From Vicinamibacteria bacterium (GTDB taxonomy: Bacteria > Acidobacteriota > Vicinamibacteria > Vicinamibacterales > UBA8438): a DNA stretch of 47,528 bases. The stretch covers positions 1-47,528 of the forward strand of contig JAJEFC010000315.1 of NCBI GenBank assembly GCA_022820675.1, in the 5' to 3' direction. This document shows, piece by piece, positions 25,450 through 33,524 of the stretch. Both the position numbers and the translations under genes were made by a program. Below the pieces are notes generated by a model. That model did no database searches. It was given only the letters and a program-made list of their open reading frames with translations, and was not told the DNA's origin. Position 1 is the first letter of the stretch, and each line of letters opens with the position of its first letter.

Positions 25450-27160
25450 TTCGAGTCTCAAACTCACTGCAGTAGCCCTCGATCAACGTCTCGCCGAAGA
25501 TCTTGCCGACGATGCGGCGCATCAGGCCCTTGAGGGTCGGGCTCGCCAGGAAACGCAGCGACCGCACCGCGTCCTCGCGGTAGGCGGCCAGCAGGTCCTC
25601 GGCCTTGTCGAGCGCGCCGACCCGCTCGGCGATGCCGCGCAGATCGTCCGCCCCGTCGGGGGCGCCCGCCCGGATGGCCGCCGCCACGCGATCGCGGTCG
25701 GCGCCCTCGGCGCGCTTGTGGGCGATGGTCAGGATGAGCGACAGGCGCACCTGGTCGAGGTCGTTCGAGTCGGCCTCGCCCCTGAAGTCGTCGATGTCGT
25801 CCTTGATCTGGTAGGCGATGCCCAGCGACTCGCTGTACTTGCGGAGCACGTCGTGGGTCGCCGCGTCGGCGCCGCCGAGGACGGCCCCGATGCGCAGCGC
25901 GACCTCGAACGCCGCCGCCGTCTTCTCGCGGAAGATGTCGAGCACCTGCAGCGACGCCAGCGGCTGCGGGTCGCGCGCCCACAGCAGCTCGCGGCCCTGG
26001 CCGCGGCTCAGGGTCACGTGGCCCTCGGCCGCGATGGCGACGGCCTCGGGGTGGCCGGCCTCGGCGAGCAGCCGGTAGCCCTCGCCCACCAGGAAGTCGC
26101 CGGCGTTGAGGGCGACCGGCACGCCGACCTCGGCGTGCAGGGCGGGGCTGTCGTAGCGGCGCTCGTCGCCGTCCTCGATGTCGTCGTGGATGAGCGAGGC
26201 CTTGTGGAAGCACTCGATGGCGACGGCCGCCTTCCGGACCGCCGCCGTCAGCTCGGGCTCGGTGTCGCGGCGGTCGGTCTCGAGGGCCATGTACGCGCAC
26301 GCCGCGAGGTACGGCCGCCAGCGCTTGCCGCCCTTCTCGAGATAGTCGCGGGCGATGCGGGCGGTGGCGTCGTCGGCGTCCACCGGGCCCATGATCGCGT
26401 CGAGCTCGCCGGCGGCGAACCAGCCCCGCACCCTCGTCTTCAGCGCGTCGAGGTCGAGGCGGTAGGTCTTGTCGTCGCTCGTCAGGTGAATCAGGTCCCA
26501 GACCCAGTCGAGGTCCACGGTGGTGTTGACGCAGTCGTCCTGCAGCAGGGGGATGGCCACGCCGGGGATGGCCGCCGCCTCCATGTGGGGGAAGCACTTC
26601 TCGAGCACGTTGATGCAGCTCACCCCGACGATCGCCTCGATCTTGCCGGTCTCGATCATCGAGCGGACGATGGCCGAGCCCTCGGCCACGAGCACCGCGT
26701 ACCCGAGCCGCTCCGCCTCCACCGTCAGGTCCTGGATCGAGCACAGCCCGCACTCCTTGCAGAGCAGGCCGAACTCGTCGAACGGGGCGGGGCACTTCTC
26801 CTCGACCCGGAGGCACTTCGGAATGAGCAGGAGCCGGCGCTCGTAGGGAATCCGGGCCAGCGAGTCGCGCCACGCGGCGTTGCTGACGAGAATCGAGGTG
26901 TAGTCGCCGTAGATCGGGTCGAGCCCCGCCTCGGCGAGCACCGCCGCGGTGTGCTCGGTCAGCTCGTCGAGCGTGAGGGGGGGGACCGCCCCCGTCCGCT
27001 TGACGCGCTCCTCGGTGATCTGCTTCAGCCGGACCCGCACCGCCTTGTCGTCCGGGATGTTCGACTGCGCCTGCCGGTAGGTCTGCCGGGGCACCTGCAC
27101 CGGGAGCTGCAGCAGGGGGATGACCTGGGGCTCGGCGTAGCTGGAAGTGTCGGTGGCCAT
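25400..27160 (-). CDS. DUF116-polyprenyl diphosphate synthase fusion
   Basis: A 586-residue protein. The N-terminal part (about 85-225) is a DUF116 domain with Cys116, Cys123, Cys134, Cys137, Cys140, then VGVSCINVLEKCFP and PLLQDDCVNTTVDLDWV. The C-terminal part (about 260-560) is a trans-isoprenyl diphosphate synthase: GGKRWRP, first Asp-rich motif DDIED (326-330) in SLIHDDIEDGDERR, GDFLVGEGYRLL, and second motif DDIDD (454-458) in QIKDDIDDFRGE. It condenses isopentenyl diphosphate onto an allylic diphosphate. DUF116 carries conserved Cys and often lies beside radical SAM and lipoate genes, so the fusion suggests a metal- or redox-linked control of chain synthesis (inference). ATG 27160 is 16 bases after the radical SAM stop. 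Confidence 0.85.
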   Translation of the reverse strand: MATDTSSYAEPQVIPLLQLPVQVPRQTYRQAQSNIPDDKAVRVRLKQITEERVKRTGAVPPLTLDELTEHTAAVLAEAGLDPIYGDYTSILVSNAAWRDSLARIPYERRLLLIPKCLRVEEKCPAPFDEFGLLCKECGLCSIQDLTVEAERLGYAVLVAEGSAIVRSMIETGKIEAIVGVSCINVLEKCFPHMEAAAIPGVAIPLLQDDCVNTTVDLDWVWDLIHLTSDDKTYRLDLDALKTRVRGWFAAGELDAIMGPVDADDATARIARDYLEKGGKRWRPYLAACAYMALETDRRDTEPELTAAVRKAAVAIECFHKASLIHDDIEDGDERRYDSPALHAEVGVPVALNAGDFLVGEGYRLLAEAGHPEAVAIAAEGHVTLSRGQGRELLWARDPQPLASLQVLDIFREKTAAAFEVALRIGAVLGGADAATHDVLRKYSESLGIAYQIKDDIDDFRGEADSNDLDQVRLSLILTIAHKRAEGADRDRVAAAIRAGAPDGADDLRGIAERVGALDKAEDLLAAYREDAVRSLRFLASPTLKGLMRRIVGKIFGETLIEGYCSEFETRNAASRTAGAEAAAGSL

Positions 27161-27176
27161 GGATCTCGCTGATCCT

Positions 27177-28382
27177 CTATGTATAAGCACCGAATCCGAA
27201 GAACCAGTGCTTCTTGGCGAAGCGGTACACCCAGTTCTCCTCGGGAATCTCGTTCCCGGGGTTGTGCTGGCTCGGCCGCGACCGCAGGGCCTCGAGCTCG
27301 GGGCCCGCGGTCCGGCGTATCGTCGTGTCGTCGGCGCCGTGGCGCTCGACGATCTCCCGCAGGAGGTCGGGGCGCTCGAGCACGATGCAGCCCCGCGTCG
27401 CGTCGGCCGCGGTCCGCCGGAAGTCGGCGAGGAGCGGCGACTCCGTCATCGTTTTGTAGATGTCGCCGTCGTTGTCCTGGATCTTCTCGTTCGCGAACTG
27501 GATGATGGGGCACGGCTCGACGTCGCCGAAGGGGCCGATGTGGTGGCTGATGCCGGTGGCGGCCGGGCACAGCGCCTGCCCCTTGTCGTCCCAGTAGGCG
27601 TCGATGAGGCCGATGGGCTTGCGGTTGCGCATGTCCATCACGAAGCGCCGCACCGACAGCACCTGCTCGGGGGTCAAGGCGAGCTGGGGATTGGGCACCG
27701 GCCCCACCACCCGGTACGTGTGGAACCAGCAGTAGTGCACCCCCATGCCGATCAGCTCGTCGATCCACGCCTCGCGCACGAGGTCGTCGATGTTGGTCTG
27801 GCAGACGCTGGTGGCGACGCCGGTGAGCAGCCCGTGGCGCACGCTGGCCCGGATGCCCTCGAGGGTGCGGTTCAGCACCCCCTCGCGGCCGCGCCGCTCG
27901 TCGCTGATCGACTCCGTCCCCTCGACGCTGATGAGCGGGGTCGCGTTGCCCGCCTTGCGCAGCCGCTCGGCGGTGGCGTCGGTGATGGGGTGTCCGTTGG
28001 TGAAGATCTGGAAGTAGCAGTCGGGGTGCGCCTCGAGGACCCGGAGGAGGTCGGGGTGCATGAACGGCTCGCCCCCGAGGATGCCGAAGAAGCTGTTGCC
28101 GTGCGCCTTGGCGCTGTCGATGAGCCGGTTGAGATCGTCGTAGCTGATCACGTGCTGCGGCTTGTCGACGTCGACCCAGCACCCCTGGCAGCGCAGGTTG
28201 CAGGCGTTGGTGATGGAGATGTAGAGGAACGGGGGGAACGACACCCCGGCCTTCAGGCGCTTCTTGAACTTCTGGACCGAGCGGACGCCCTTGTAGCCGA
28301 AGTTCCAGGCGAACTTCCGCAGCACGCGCGCGTCGGTCGAGCGCACCGTGCGATAGCCGAGGCCGGCCGCCGCCCTCAACAT
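27177..28382 (-). CDS. Radical SAM enzyme of the isoprenoid cluster
   Basis: A 401-residue protein. Basic N-terminal region, then FPPFLYISITNACNLRCQGC with the CxxxCxxC cluster ligands Cys61, Cys65, Cys68. GILGGEPFMHPDLL is the GGEP SAM-binding motif. The radical SAM barrel continues with FQIFTNGHPI, LISVEGTE and GVATSVCQTN. Near the C-terminus, GPFGDVEPCPIIQFA and RGCIVLERPDLL provide further Cys that could bind an auxiliary cluster (twitch/SPASM-like). ATG 28382 has GGGAG upstream; starts at 28409 and 28463 are in frame but lack ribosome sites. Its reaction is unknown; it is not obviously HpnH. Confidence 0.85.
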   Translation of the reverse strand: MLRAAAGLGYRTVRSTDARVLRKFAWNFGYKGVRSVQKFKKRLKAGVSFPPFLYISITNACNLRCQGCWVDVDKPQHVISYDDLNRLIDSAKAHGNSFFGILGGEPFMHPDLLRVLEAHPDCYFQIFTNGHPITDATAERLRKAGNATPLISVEGTESISDERRGREGVLNRTLEGIRASVRHGLLTGVATSVCQTNIDDLVREAWIDELIGMGVHYCWFHTYRVVGPVPNPQLALTPEQVLSVRRFVMDMRNRKPIGLIDAYWDDKGQALCPAATGISHHIGPFGDVEPCPIIQFANEKIQDNDGDIYKTMTESPLLADFRRTAADATRGCIVLERPDLLREIVERHGADDTTIRRTAGPELEALRSRPSQHNPGNEIPEENWVYRFAKKHWFFGFGAYT

Positions 28383-28444
28383 GGTCGTTCTGCTCCCGTT
28401 CGTTTCCATCGGTCCCGGCTCGCGGCCGGCACTGCCGTTCGGCG

Positions 28445-28583
28445 CCTCTGTCCGCCCGGCCAATCCCGCGAGAGCCGGCGCCGCTCTACGCTGCGCGCGT
28501 CCCGCCGCGCGCGGTCGGTCCTGCCAGAGTCGCCGCCGCTCTACGGCGCGGGCTCCTGCGCACGCGCATCGCGCCGCCTGCGG
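28445..28583. repeat. Degenerate intergenic repeats with CCGCTCTACG cores
   Basis: CCGCTCTACG occurs at 28481 and again at 28536 (period 55), each flanked by CAGAG/GAGAG-type and GCGCG bases. Halves such as GGGCTCCTG resemble the arms of the palindromes at 10630 and 30970. I read these as decayed members of that element family rather than a gene. Confidence 0.55.
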
Positions 28584-29459
28584 TCAGATGCCCCAGTCCC
28601 GCTCCGTCGGCGCCGGCCGGGCGTCCTGCACCGTCTGCGAGCGCGCGAGCCGCTTCTCCATCTTGGCCTTGGCCCGGGCCGCCCGCTCCTCGATGTCCTC
28701 GGCCGACGGCAGGGTCATCAGCACCTCGTCGGGGATGTCGAGGTCCTTCTTGAGCTTGCCGAGGCAGCGCTTGCGCTCGAGCAGGGCCTTCGACTCGTCG
28801 CGCTCGGTCGAGAAGCGTTTCCGGGCCTCGCGCTGCCGCGTGCGGAGCGACCCGTAGAGGTCTCCGCCGAGAAGGGTGGAGATGTCCACCTTCATCGCCT
28901 CGCGCTGCACGTCCTGCTCGCGGACGACGTCGCCGTTGATGGGCCCCTTGCCGTACTTCGGGAACAGGATCGCGACCTCGGGGCAGACGCGAGAGCAGGC
29001 CGGGCAGTCGGTCTTGCAGTTGTCCTGGTTCTGCACCGTGATCTGCTTCTTCTCGTCGACCCCGTACACGTCGAAGAGGCAGAACGTCAGGCACTGCATG
29101 CAGTTGGTGCAGCGGTCGAAGTCGATCACCGGGAACCACGGCTTCCACGCTTCGAGCTTCCGGGCGCCGGCCGCCTCCCGCACCTCGCGCGCCGCCGCCA
29201 GCGCGTCGACCTCGCCGAGGTCGCGGAAGTGCACCTCCTGCTCCGGGTCCGCGGCCGGCGCCTCGTCGAGCCGGCCCAGCACCAGCATCGGGGCGCCGTC
29301 GGCCGGGGCCACGTCCTGCCCGGCCATCGGGCGGGTGACCTCGAAGCCGTTGTCGAGCAGGGCCGACAGGGCCTGGAAGCGCTCCTCGCCGTCGAGGGCC
29401 CGGCTGCCCGGGCCCTCGTACAGCACCACCCGCAGGTTGCGTCCCTCGATGCGGCTCAT
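28584..29459 (-). CDS. Dicluster [4Fe-4S] ferredoxin-like protein
   Basis: A 291-residue protein. Two cluster motifs: CTNCMQCLTFC (Cys117, 120, 123, 127) and CKTDCPACSRVCP (Cys148, 152, 155, 159), in a 2[4Fe-4S] ferredoxin fold preceded by a roughly 110-residue unknown domain and followed by a basic helical tail (about 190-291) with KRCLGKLKKDLDIP. It probably donates electrons to the radical SAM enzyme or another redox step of the cluster. It is cytoplasmic with no signal peptide. The stop-to-start spacing to the upstream small gene is about 34 bases. Confidence 0.85.
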   Translation of the reverse strand: MSRIEGRNLRVVLYEGPGSRALDGEERFQALSALLDNGFEVTRPMAGQDVAPADGAPMLVLGRLDEAPAADPEQEVHFRDLGEVDALAAAREVREAAGARKLEAWKPWFPVIDFDRCTNCMQCLTFCLFDVYGVDEKKQITVQNQDNCKTDCPACSRVCPEVAILFPKYGKGPINGDVVREQDVQREAMKVDISTLLGGDLYGSLRTRQREARKRFSTERDESKALLERKRCLGKLKKDLDIPDEVLMTLPSAEDIEERAARAKAKMEKRLARSQTVQDARPAPTERDWGI

Positions 29460-29493
29460 GCGGGCGACTCCCCCGTGGCGTGGTCCGTGCGGC

Positions 29494-29808
29494 TCATGCG
29501 AGCAGCTCCTTCGCGATGTCCTCGGCCGAGTCCTCGCGCATGTTCAGCACGTCGACCCCCTCGCTCGGCAGCGGCGTGCCCGCCGCGTGGAACAGCCACT
29601 TCACGGCGCGCGGATAGCAGGCCGCGATCTTCGTGTCCCCGCCCTCGGCGATCTTGCGCAACGCCGCGTCCTTGCGCGCCGACATGTCGCAGAGGTCGGC
29701 CACCGCGTCGAAGGCCTGGCCCGAGTCGCAGAGGCGGCGCAGCACGTCCTTCTTGACGTCGGCGGGCACGACCTTGGCGTACGTGCAGTTGCAGTACAGG
29801 ATCTTCAT
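29494..29808 (-). CDS. Small cysteine-rich protein of the isoprenoid cluster
   Basis: A 104-residue protein MKILYCNCTYAKVVPADVKK... with Cys6 and Cys8 in a CxC pair, then Cys27, Cys40 and Cys64 (IAACYPRAVKWLF). The pattern resembles small Fe-S-handling or HdrA/F420-hydrogenase-delta-like fragments, but I cannot assign a family. It starts seven bases after the GTPase stop and precedes the ferredoxin, so it most likely works with that electron carrier. Confidence 0.65.
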   Translation of the reverse strand: MKILYCNCTYAKVVPADVKKDVLRRLCDSGQAFDAVADLCDMSARKDAALRKIAEGGDTKIAACYPRAVKWLFHAAGTPLPSEGVDVLNMREDSAEDIAKELLA

Positions 29809-29815
29809 CGCGCCG

Positions 29816-30910
29816 TCACGCCATCCTGTGCGTGGGAACCGGCCGTCCCGGCCGCAACTGCTCAAGGTGCTCGACCCGCGCCTCGACGCCGTCGAGGGCG
29901 GCCAGGGTCTCGCGCAGCACCGCCTCGAGCCGCGCCGGGTCGGTCTCGGCCCGCAGGTTCACGACCAGCTCGCCCGCGTCGACCCGGTCAAGCAGCGACT
30001 CGCGCAAGTCGGGCTCCTGGTCGCTGCCGACGAGGCTCACCACCGACAGCGTGCCCGACCCGTCCCGCGCGTCGAGCGTCATCTTGAGATGGGCAATCTC
30101 CTCCCCGGCGGCGGCGAGGCGCTCGCGCACCTGCCGGGCCAGATCGACCAGCGTCCGGTTGCCGTCGAACGGGCTTTCCGCGCGGAGCTGGACGGTACAG
30201 TTCAGCCAGCCGAGCAGGGCCTCGCCCTCGGCGTATATATCGTAGTCGATCTCCAGCGACCGGGACGCGGGATTCTCGGCGAGCACCGTCTCGAACCACG
30301 CGTCGACGCCGGCGCCGGTCCGGGCCGAGCAGGCGAGGACCGTGGCCTGCGGGAACTCCGCCGCGAGGGCCGCCGACAGCCGGTCGAGCAGATCGGCGGG
30401 GTGCGCGTCGCACTTGTTGACGACGATGACGTCCGCTTCCTGCAACTGCTTGCGGTAGACGTAGGTCACCTTCTCCGAGAAGCTGCGGCCCTCGACGAGG
30501 CCCACCATGCGGGCCGCCCGCAGCGGATCGACCATGACGCTCAGGGGCGCCACCGTGAACCGGTCGCCGTAGATGCGGCGCAGCGGATAGGAGACGGTGG
30601 CCACGAGGTCGGTGCAGCTTCCCACCGGCTCGGCGAGGAAGAGGTCGGGCCGCGAGTTGCGGGTCAGGGCCTCTGCCGCCTCGAGCAGCGAGTCGAAGCG
30701 GCAGCAGAAGCAGCCGCCGGTGATCTCCTCGACCGGAAAGCCCTGCGACCGCAGCAGGGTGGTGTCGACGAGCCCGCTGCTCTGGTCGTTGCAGATCAGC
30801 CCCACCCGCTTGCCCCGGTCCGTCAGGTGCCGGGCGAGCCGCGCCACCGCGGTCGTCTTCCCCGCGCCGAGAAAGCCGCCGATCATGACGTAACGCGCCG
30901 GCTCAGCCAT
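29816..30910 (-). CDS. G3E-family GTPase (CobW/metallochaperone type)
   Basis: A 364-residue protein. Walker A GGFLGAGKTT (11-20), then the metal-binding GGCFCC (Cys67, 69, 70; the CxCC hallmark of COG0523/CobW), EPVGSCTDLVATV, and NKCD as the G4 guanine motif. A C-terminal domain of about 130 residues carries LKMTLDARDGSG. The family delivers metals to target enzymes under GTP control. Within this cluster the target could be a metalloenzyme such as the radical SAM, DUF116 or ferredoxin partner (inference). ATG at 30910 is adjacent to the Walker A; the longer upstream frame is the palindrome region. Confidence 0.85.
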   Translation of the reverse strand: MAEPARYVMIGGFLGAGKTTAVARLARHLTDRGKRVGLICNDQSSGLVDTTLLRSQGFPVEEITGGCFCCRFDSLLEAAEALTRNSRPDLFLAEPVGSCTDLVATVSYPLRRIYGDRFTVAPLSVMVDPLRAARMVGLVEGRSFSEKVTYVYRKQLQEADVIVVNKCDAHPADLLDRLSAALAAEFPQATVLACSARTGAGVDAWFETVLAENPASRSLEIDYDIYAEGEALLGWLNCTVQLRAESPFDGNRTLVDLARQVRERLAAAGEEIAHLKMTLDARDGSGTLSVVSLVGSDQEPDLRESLLDRVDAGELVVNLRAETDPARLEAVLRETLAALDGVEARVEHLEQLRPGRPVPTHRMA

Positions 30911-30969
30911 GCTCGCACCCAGCCCGCCAATCGTCGCCTTCGGCTCCACCCGGCGCCCAACCAACCCTG

Positions 30970-31006
30970 CCAGGAGTCTGCACCGTTCTACGGCGCAGAC
31001 TTCTGG
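30970..31006. repeat. Intergenic palindrome, CCAGGAGTCTGCACCG family
   Basis: CCAGGAGTCTGCACCG, loop TTCTA, CGGCGCAGACTTCTGG: a 16-bp-arm inverted repeat with two mismatches, in the gap upstream of the GTPase start and downstream of the H-like gene. Confidence 0.75.
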
Positions 31007-31051
31007 CCCGGCGCACGTCGCCTGCGGCTCCGCCAACCGCCCGGCCAACGT

Positions 31052-31087
31052 CAGGAGCCCGCGCCGCTCTACGGTGCAGACTCCCGG
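31052..31087. repeat. Second intergenic palindrome of the same family
   Basis: CAGGAGCCCGCGCCG, loop CTCTA, CGGTGCAGACTCCCGG: a more diverged member 82 bases from the previous one and in the same orientation. It is followed at about 31098-31146 by a 24-bp direct repeat with GGAGGCCCG-ATGGCGAG in both units. Confidence 0.65.
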
Positions 31088-31161
31088 CGCTCGACACCGG
31101 CCCGGAGGCCCGAATGGCGAGCCGGCTGGAGGCCCGGATGGCGAGCGCGATGCGACGCACC

Positions 31162-31620
31162 CTAGTCGTGCTCATGCCGTCGTCCCAGCATCTTGTCGAT
31201 GGTCGTATCGAGCAGGGCGATGTAGCCGTGCACGTCGAGGCAGTCGTCGCCCGGCTGCCCGCGCACCCGGAAGAGCCAGCCCCGCCGGTAGGGGTCGTTC
31301 GACAGCAACGCCGCCTGCTCGTCGACGGCGGGGTTGAACCCCTCGAACCGCCCCCCCAGGGGCGAGTACATGTCGGTCACCGCCTTGAAGCCTTCCAGCC
31401 AGCCGATGACCTGGCCGGTCTCGACCGTCGCCCCCGGCTCGGTCTCGAACCCGAGCTCGACGATCTCGCCCAGCATGCGCACCGCGAACTTCGTGAACCC
31501 GACCCGCCACACCTCCTCGTCCTCGCGCTCGAGCCAACTGTGGCCGGCCGTGTAGAGCCTGTCCTCGAGCAGGCGGGTCGAGAACCGCGAGCGATTATAG
31601 GGGATTTCGGCGGGGGGCAT
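31162..31620 (-). CDS. GcvH-like lipoyl carrier protein
   Basis: A 152-residue protein. The lipoyl domain runs from about residue 35: VGFTKFAVRMLGEIVELGFE, GATVETGQVIGWLEGFKAVTDMYSPL, where Lys79 corresponds to the lipoylated Lys of glycine-cleavage H protein (ESVKAVSDVYSP). The C-terminus has NDPYRRGWLFRVR in place of the usual GWL-KI. No other glycine-cleavage genes are present, so it is probably a dedicated lipoyl carrier for this cluster, as LbpA is for sHdr systems (inference). It is the first gene of the minus-strand cluster. Confidence 0.82.
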   Translation of the reverse strand: MPPAEIPYNRSRFSTRLLEDRLYTAGHSWLEREDEEVWRVGFTKFAVRMLGEIVELGFETEPGATVETGQVIGWLEGFKAVTDMYSPLGGRFEGFNPAVDEQAALLSNDPYRRGWLFRVRGQPGDDCLDVHGYIALLDTTIDKMLGRRHEHD

Positions 31621-31969
31621 GGGGTAGGGCGGCGGGTCGTGGCGTTGCGTTGATCCTATCAGGTGTCGTCCGTCTCCGCTGGCGCCGTCCGGCCGGTTCG
31701 TTCTTCCCGCGTGGTCGTCACGCGCCGCGAACGAGCGAACGGCGGGTCGAGCGGCGGCGATGCGCGTTGGCAGCAACGGCTCGTCGGCAATCACGCCTGC
31801 AAGGCTGTCGAACGAGCGAGCCCGTGGATCGTGTGGTCGTGACGACATGTCGGCAGTCTTCTGCGACGCTGTCGATGTCGTTCGCGGCTTTCGGTGCCAA
31901 GGGGTGGGTGTCTTTTTGATGATCGGATCATGAATTTGACGTATCCGGATGGGCATGTCAGGATGAGAC
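31621..31969. other. Intergenic region between divergent genes, no gene seen
   Basis: 349 bases between the lipoyl carrier (minus) and the second AAA/DUF4143 gene (plus). I see no supported gene. The last 60 bases are AT-richer; TTGATG at 31916, 17 bases and ACGTAT form at best a weak promoter for the plus gene, whose GTG has AGGA six bases upstream. Confidence 0.6.
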
Positions 31970-33325
31970 GTGCTGTCGCGGCATCTGACCGGCGCGTTGC
32001 AGGCCGCCGCCGCGTCGAACCCGGTCGTCACCCTCACCGGACCCCGCCAGTCAGGCAAGACGACGCTCGTGCGGGCGACGTTTCCCGCCCACCGCTACCT
32101 GTCGCTCGAAGCGCCGGACGAACGGTCGCGGGCGCTCGCCGACCCGCGGGGGGTGCTGGCCGAGGCCGAGGGCCGGGGCCTGATTCTCGACGAGATCCAG
32201 CGTGCGCCAGAGCTGCTGTCCTACATCCAGGGGCTCGTCGACGAACGTGACGAACCGGGCCGTTTCATCCTGACCGGCTCGCAGAACCTGCTGCTGATGG
32301 AGTCGGTCTCGCAGACGCTGGCGGGGCGGACCGCGCTCCTGCGTCTGCATCCCTTGTCGCTCGCGGAGCTCCACGGTCGGTCACCGCTGGATCCCTTCAA
32401 TCTCGACGGCGCCGCGGGTCCCCGGCGCGACACGTCGGGCGGCCCGCCGCCGCAGGAGCTGGCCGACACGTCGGGCGGCCCGCCGCCGCAGGAGTCGACC
32501 GTCACGTCGGGCGGCCCGCGGCCACAGGAGCCGGCCGTCACGTCGGGCGGTTTGGCCCCGCAGGAGCCGGCCGTCACGTCGGGTGGCCAGCCGCCGCAGG
32601 GTCTCTGGCAAACCCTCGTGAACGGGTTCTATCCGCGCATCCACGCCCGCAACCTGGCGGCGCAGCCGTGGCTGGCGGACTACGTGCGCACCTACGTCGA
32701 ACGCGACCTCCGCGAGGTGCTGCAGGTGTCGGATCCGCGCAGCTTCGAGAACTTTCTCCGCCTCGCGGCGGCGCGGACCGCGCAGGAGGTGAACTTCAGC
32801 GCCCTCGCCGCCGACGCCGGCGTGACCCAGCAGACCGCGAAACGCTGGCTCGCGGCCCTCGAGATCGGTTTCCTGGCGACGACGCTGCCGCCGCATCACG
32901 CGAGCTACCGCAAGCGCTTGCGCAAGCGGCGCCGCCTCCACTTCCTCGACACCGGCCTCGTCTGCTATCTCCTCGACATTCCCGACGCCCGGACCCTGGA
33001 GCGCCACCCGCTGCGGGGGGCCGTCTTCGAGTCGTTCGTCGTCTAGGAGCTGGTCAAGGCGTTCGCCGCCCGCCGCCGCGAGCCCCCGCTTTCGTGGTGG
33101 CGCGACGCGGCCGGCCGCGAGATCGACATCCTGATCGACGCCGGCGGCCGGATCGTCCCCGTCGAGGTGAAGTCGGGGCGGACGGTGCCGGCCGACGCCG
33201 TCGACACCCTCGCCTGGTGGACCGCGCTTCCCGGCAACCCCAACCGCGGCGGGGCCCTCGTCCATGGCGGAAATGAGCGCTTCGAGTTCCGGGGCTTCCG
33301 CGTGCTGCCGTGGTACCTGCAGTGA
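31970..33325 (+). pseudogene. AAA/DUF4143 ATPase interrupted by an in-frame TAG
   Basis: The frame encodes LTGPRQSGKTTLVRATF (Walker A), GLILDEIQRAPELL, FILTGSQNLLLME, an inserted repeat tract, then DUF4143 features RTYVERDLREVLQV, TQQTAKRWLAALE and FLDTGLVCYLLDIP. At FESFVV a TAG (33044-33046) interrupts. Translation past it continues without break: ELVKAFAARR, REIDILIDAGG, VPVEVKSG (PD-(D/E)xK-like) and LPWYLQ-stop. Family members usually have Gln or Glu at the stop position, one base from TAG. Either the protein is truncated (358 residues, nuclease-like end lost), suppressed, or this is a recent pseudogene. Confidence 0.85.
32429..32602 (+). repeat. In-frame 36-bp minisatellite inside the ATPase gene
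   Basis: Four full and one partial unit encode (D/V)TSGG-PPQE--: DTSGGPPPQELA, DTSGGPPPQEST, VTSGGPRPQEPA, VTSGGLAPQEPA, VTSGGQPPQG. They lie between the AAA domain and DUF4143 domain, where the paralogue at 6983-8152 has no counterpart. The tract is Gly/Pro-rich and probably an unstructured linker. Length is a multiple of three, so the frame is kept. Confidence 0.93.
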
Positions 33326-33524
33326 GCAGGGGGCGCGGCGTGCCGCGACCGGTGTCGTCTTTCGCCCGTGTTCGCCTGGCGACGGCGCTGGCTGGGTCGA
33401 AGAACACGAAGCGACCAGCCCGGGCCGGCGACACGGCCACCGGCCGGGCGGACACCCGGGTGCCGGCAACCAGAGCCGGTCAGCCGGCCGCCCCGTCCCC
33501 CCTTGCGTCGCGACCGGGAATCGC

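Noticed and set aside
33044..33046. Pyrrolysine decoding of the TAG in the AAA/DUF4143 gene
   Set aside because: No pyl genes or conserved functional reason are visible; a point mutation from CAG or GAG is simpler.
31970..33325. Reading the repeat tract in the ATPase gene as a CRISPR-like array
   Set aside because: Units are contiguous with no spacers, keep the frame and encode a Gly/Pro-rich linker.
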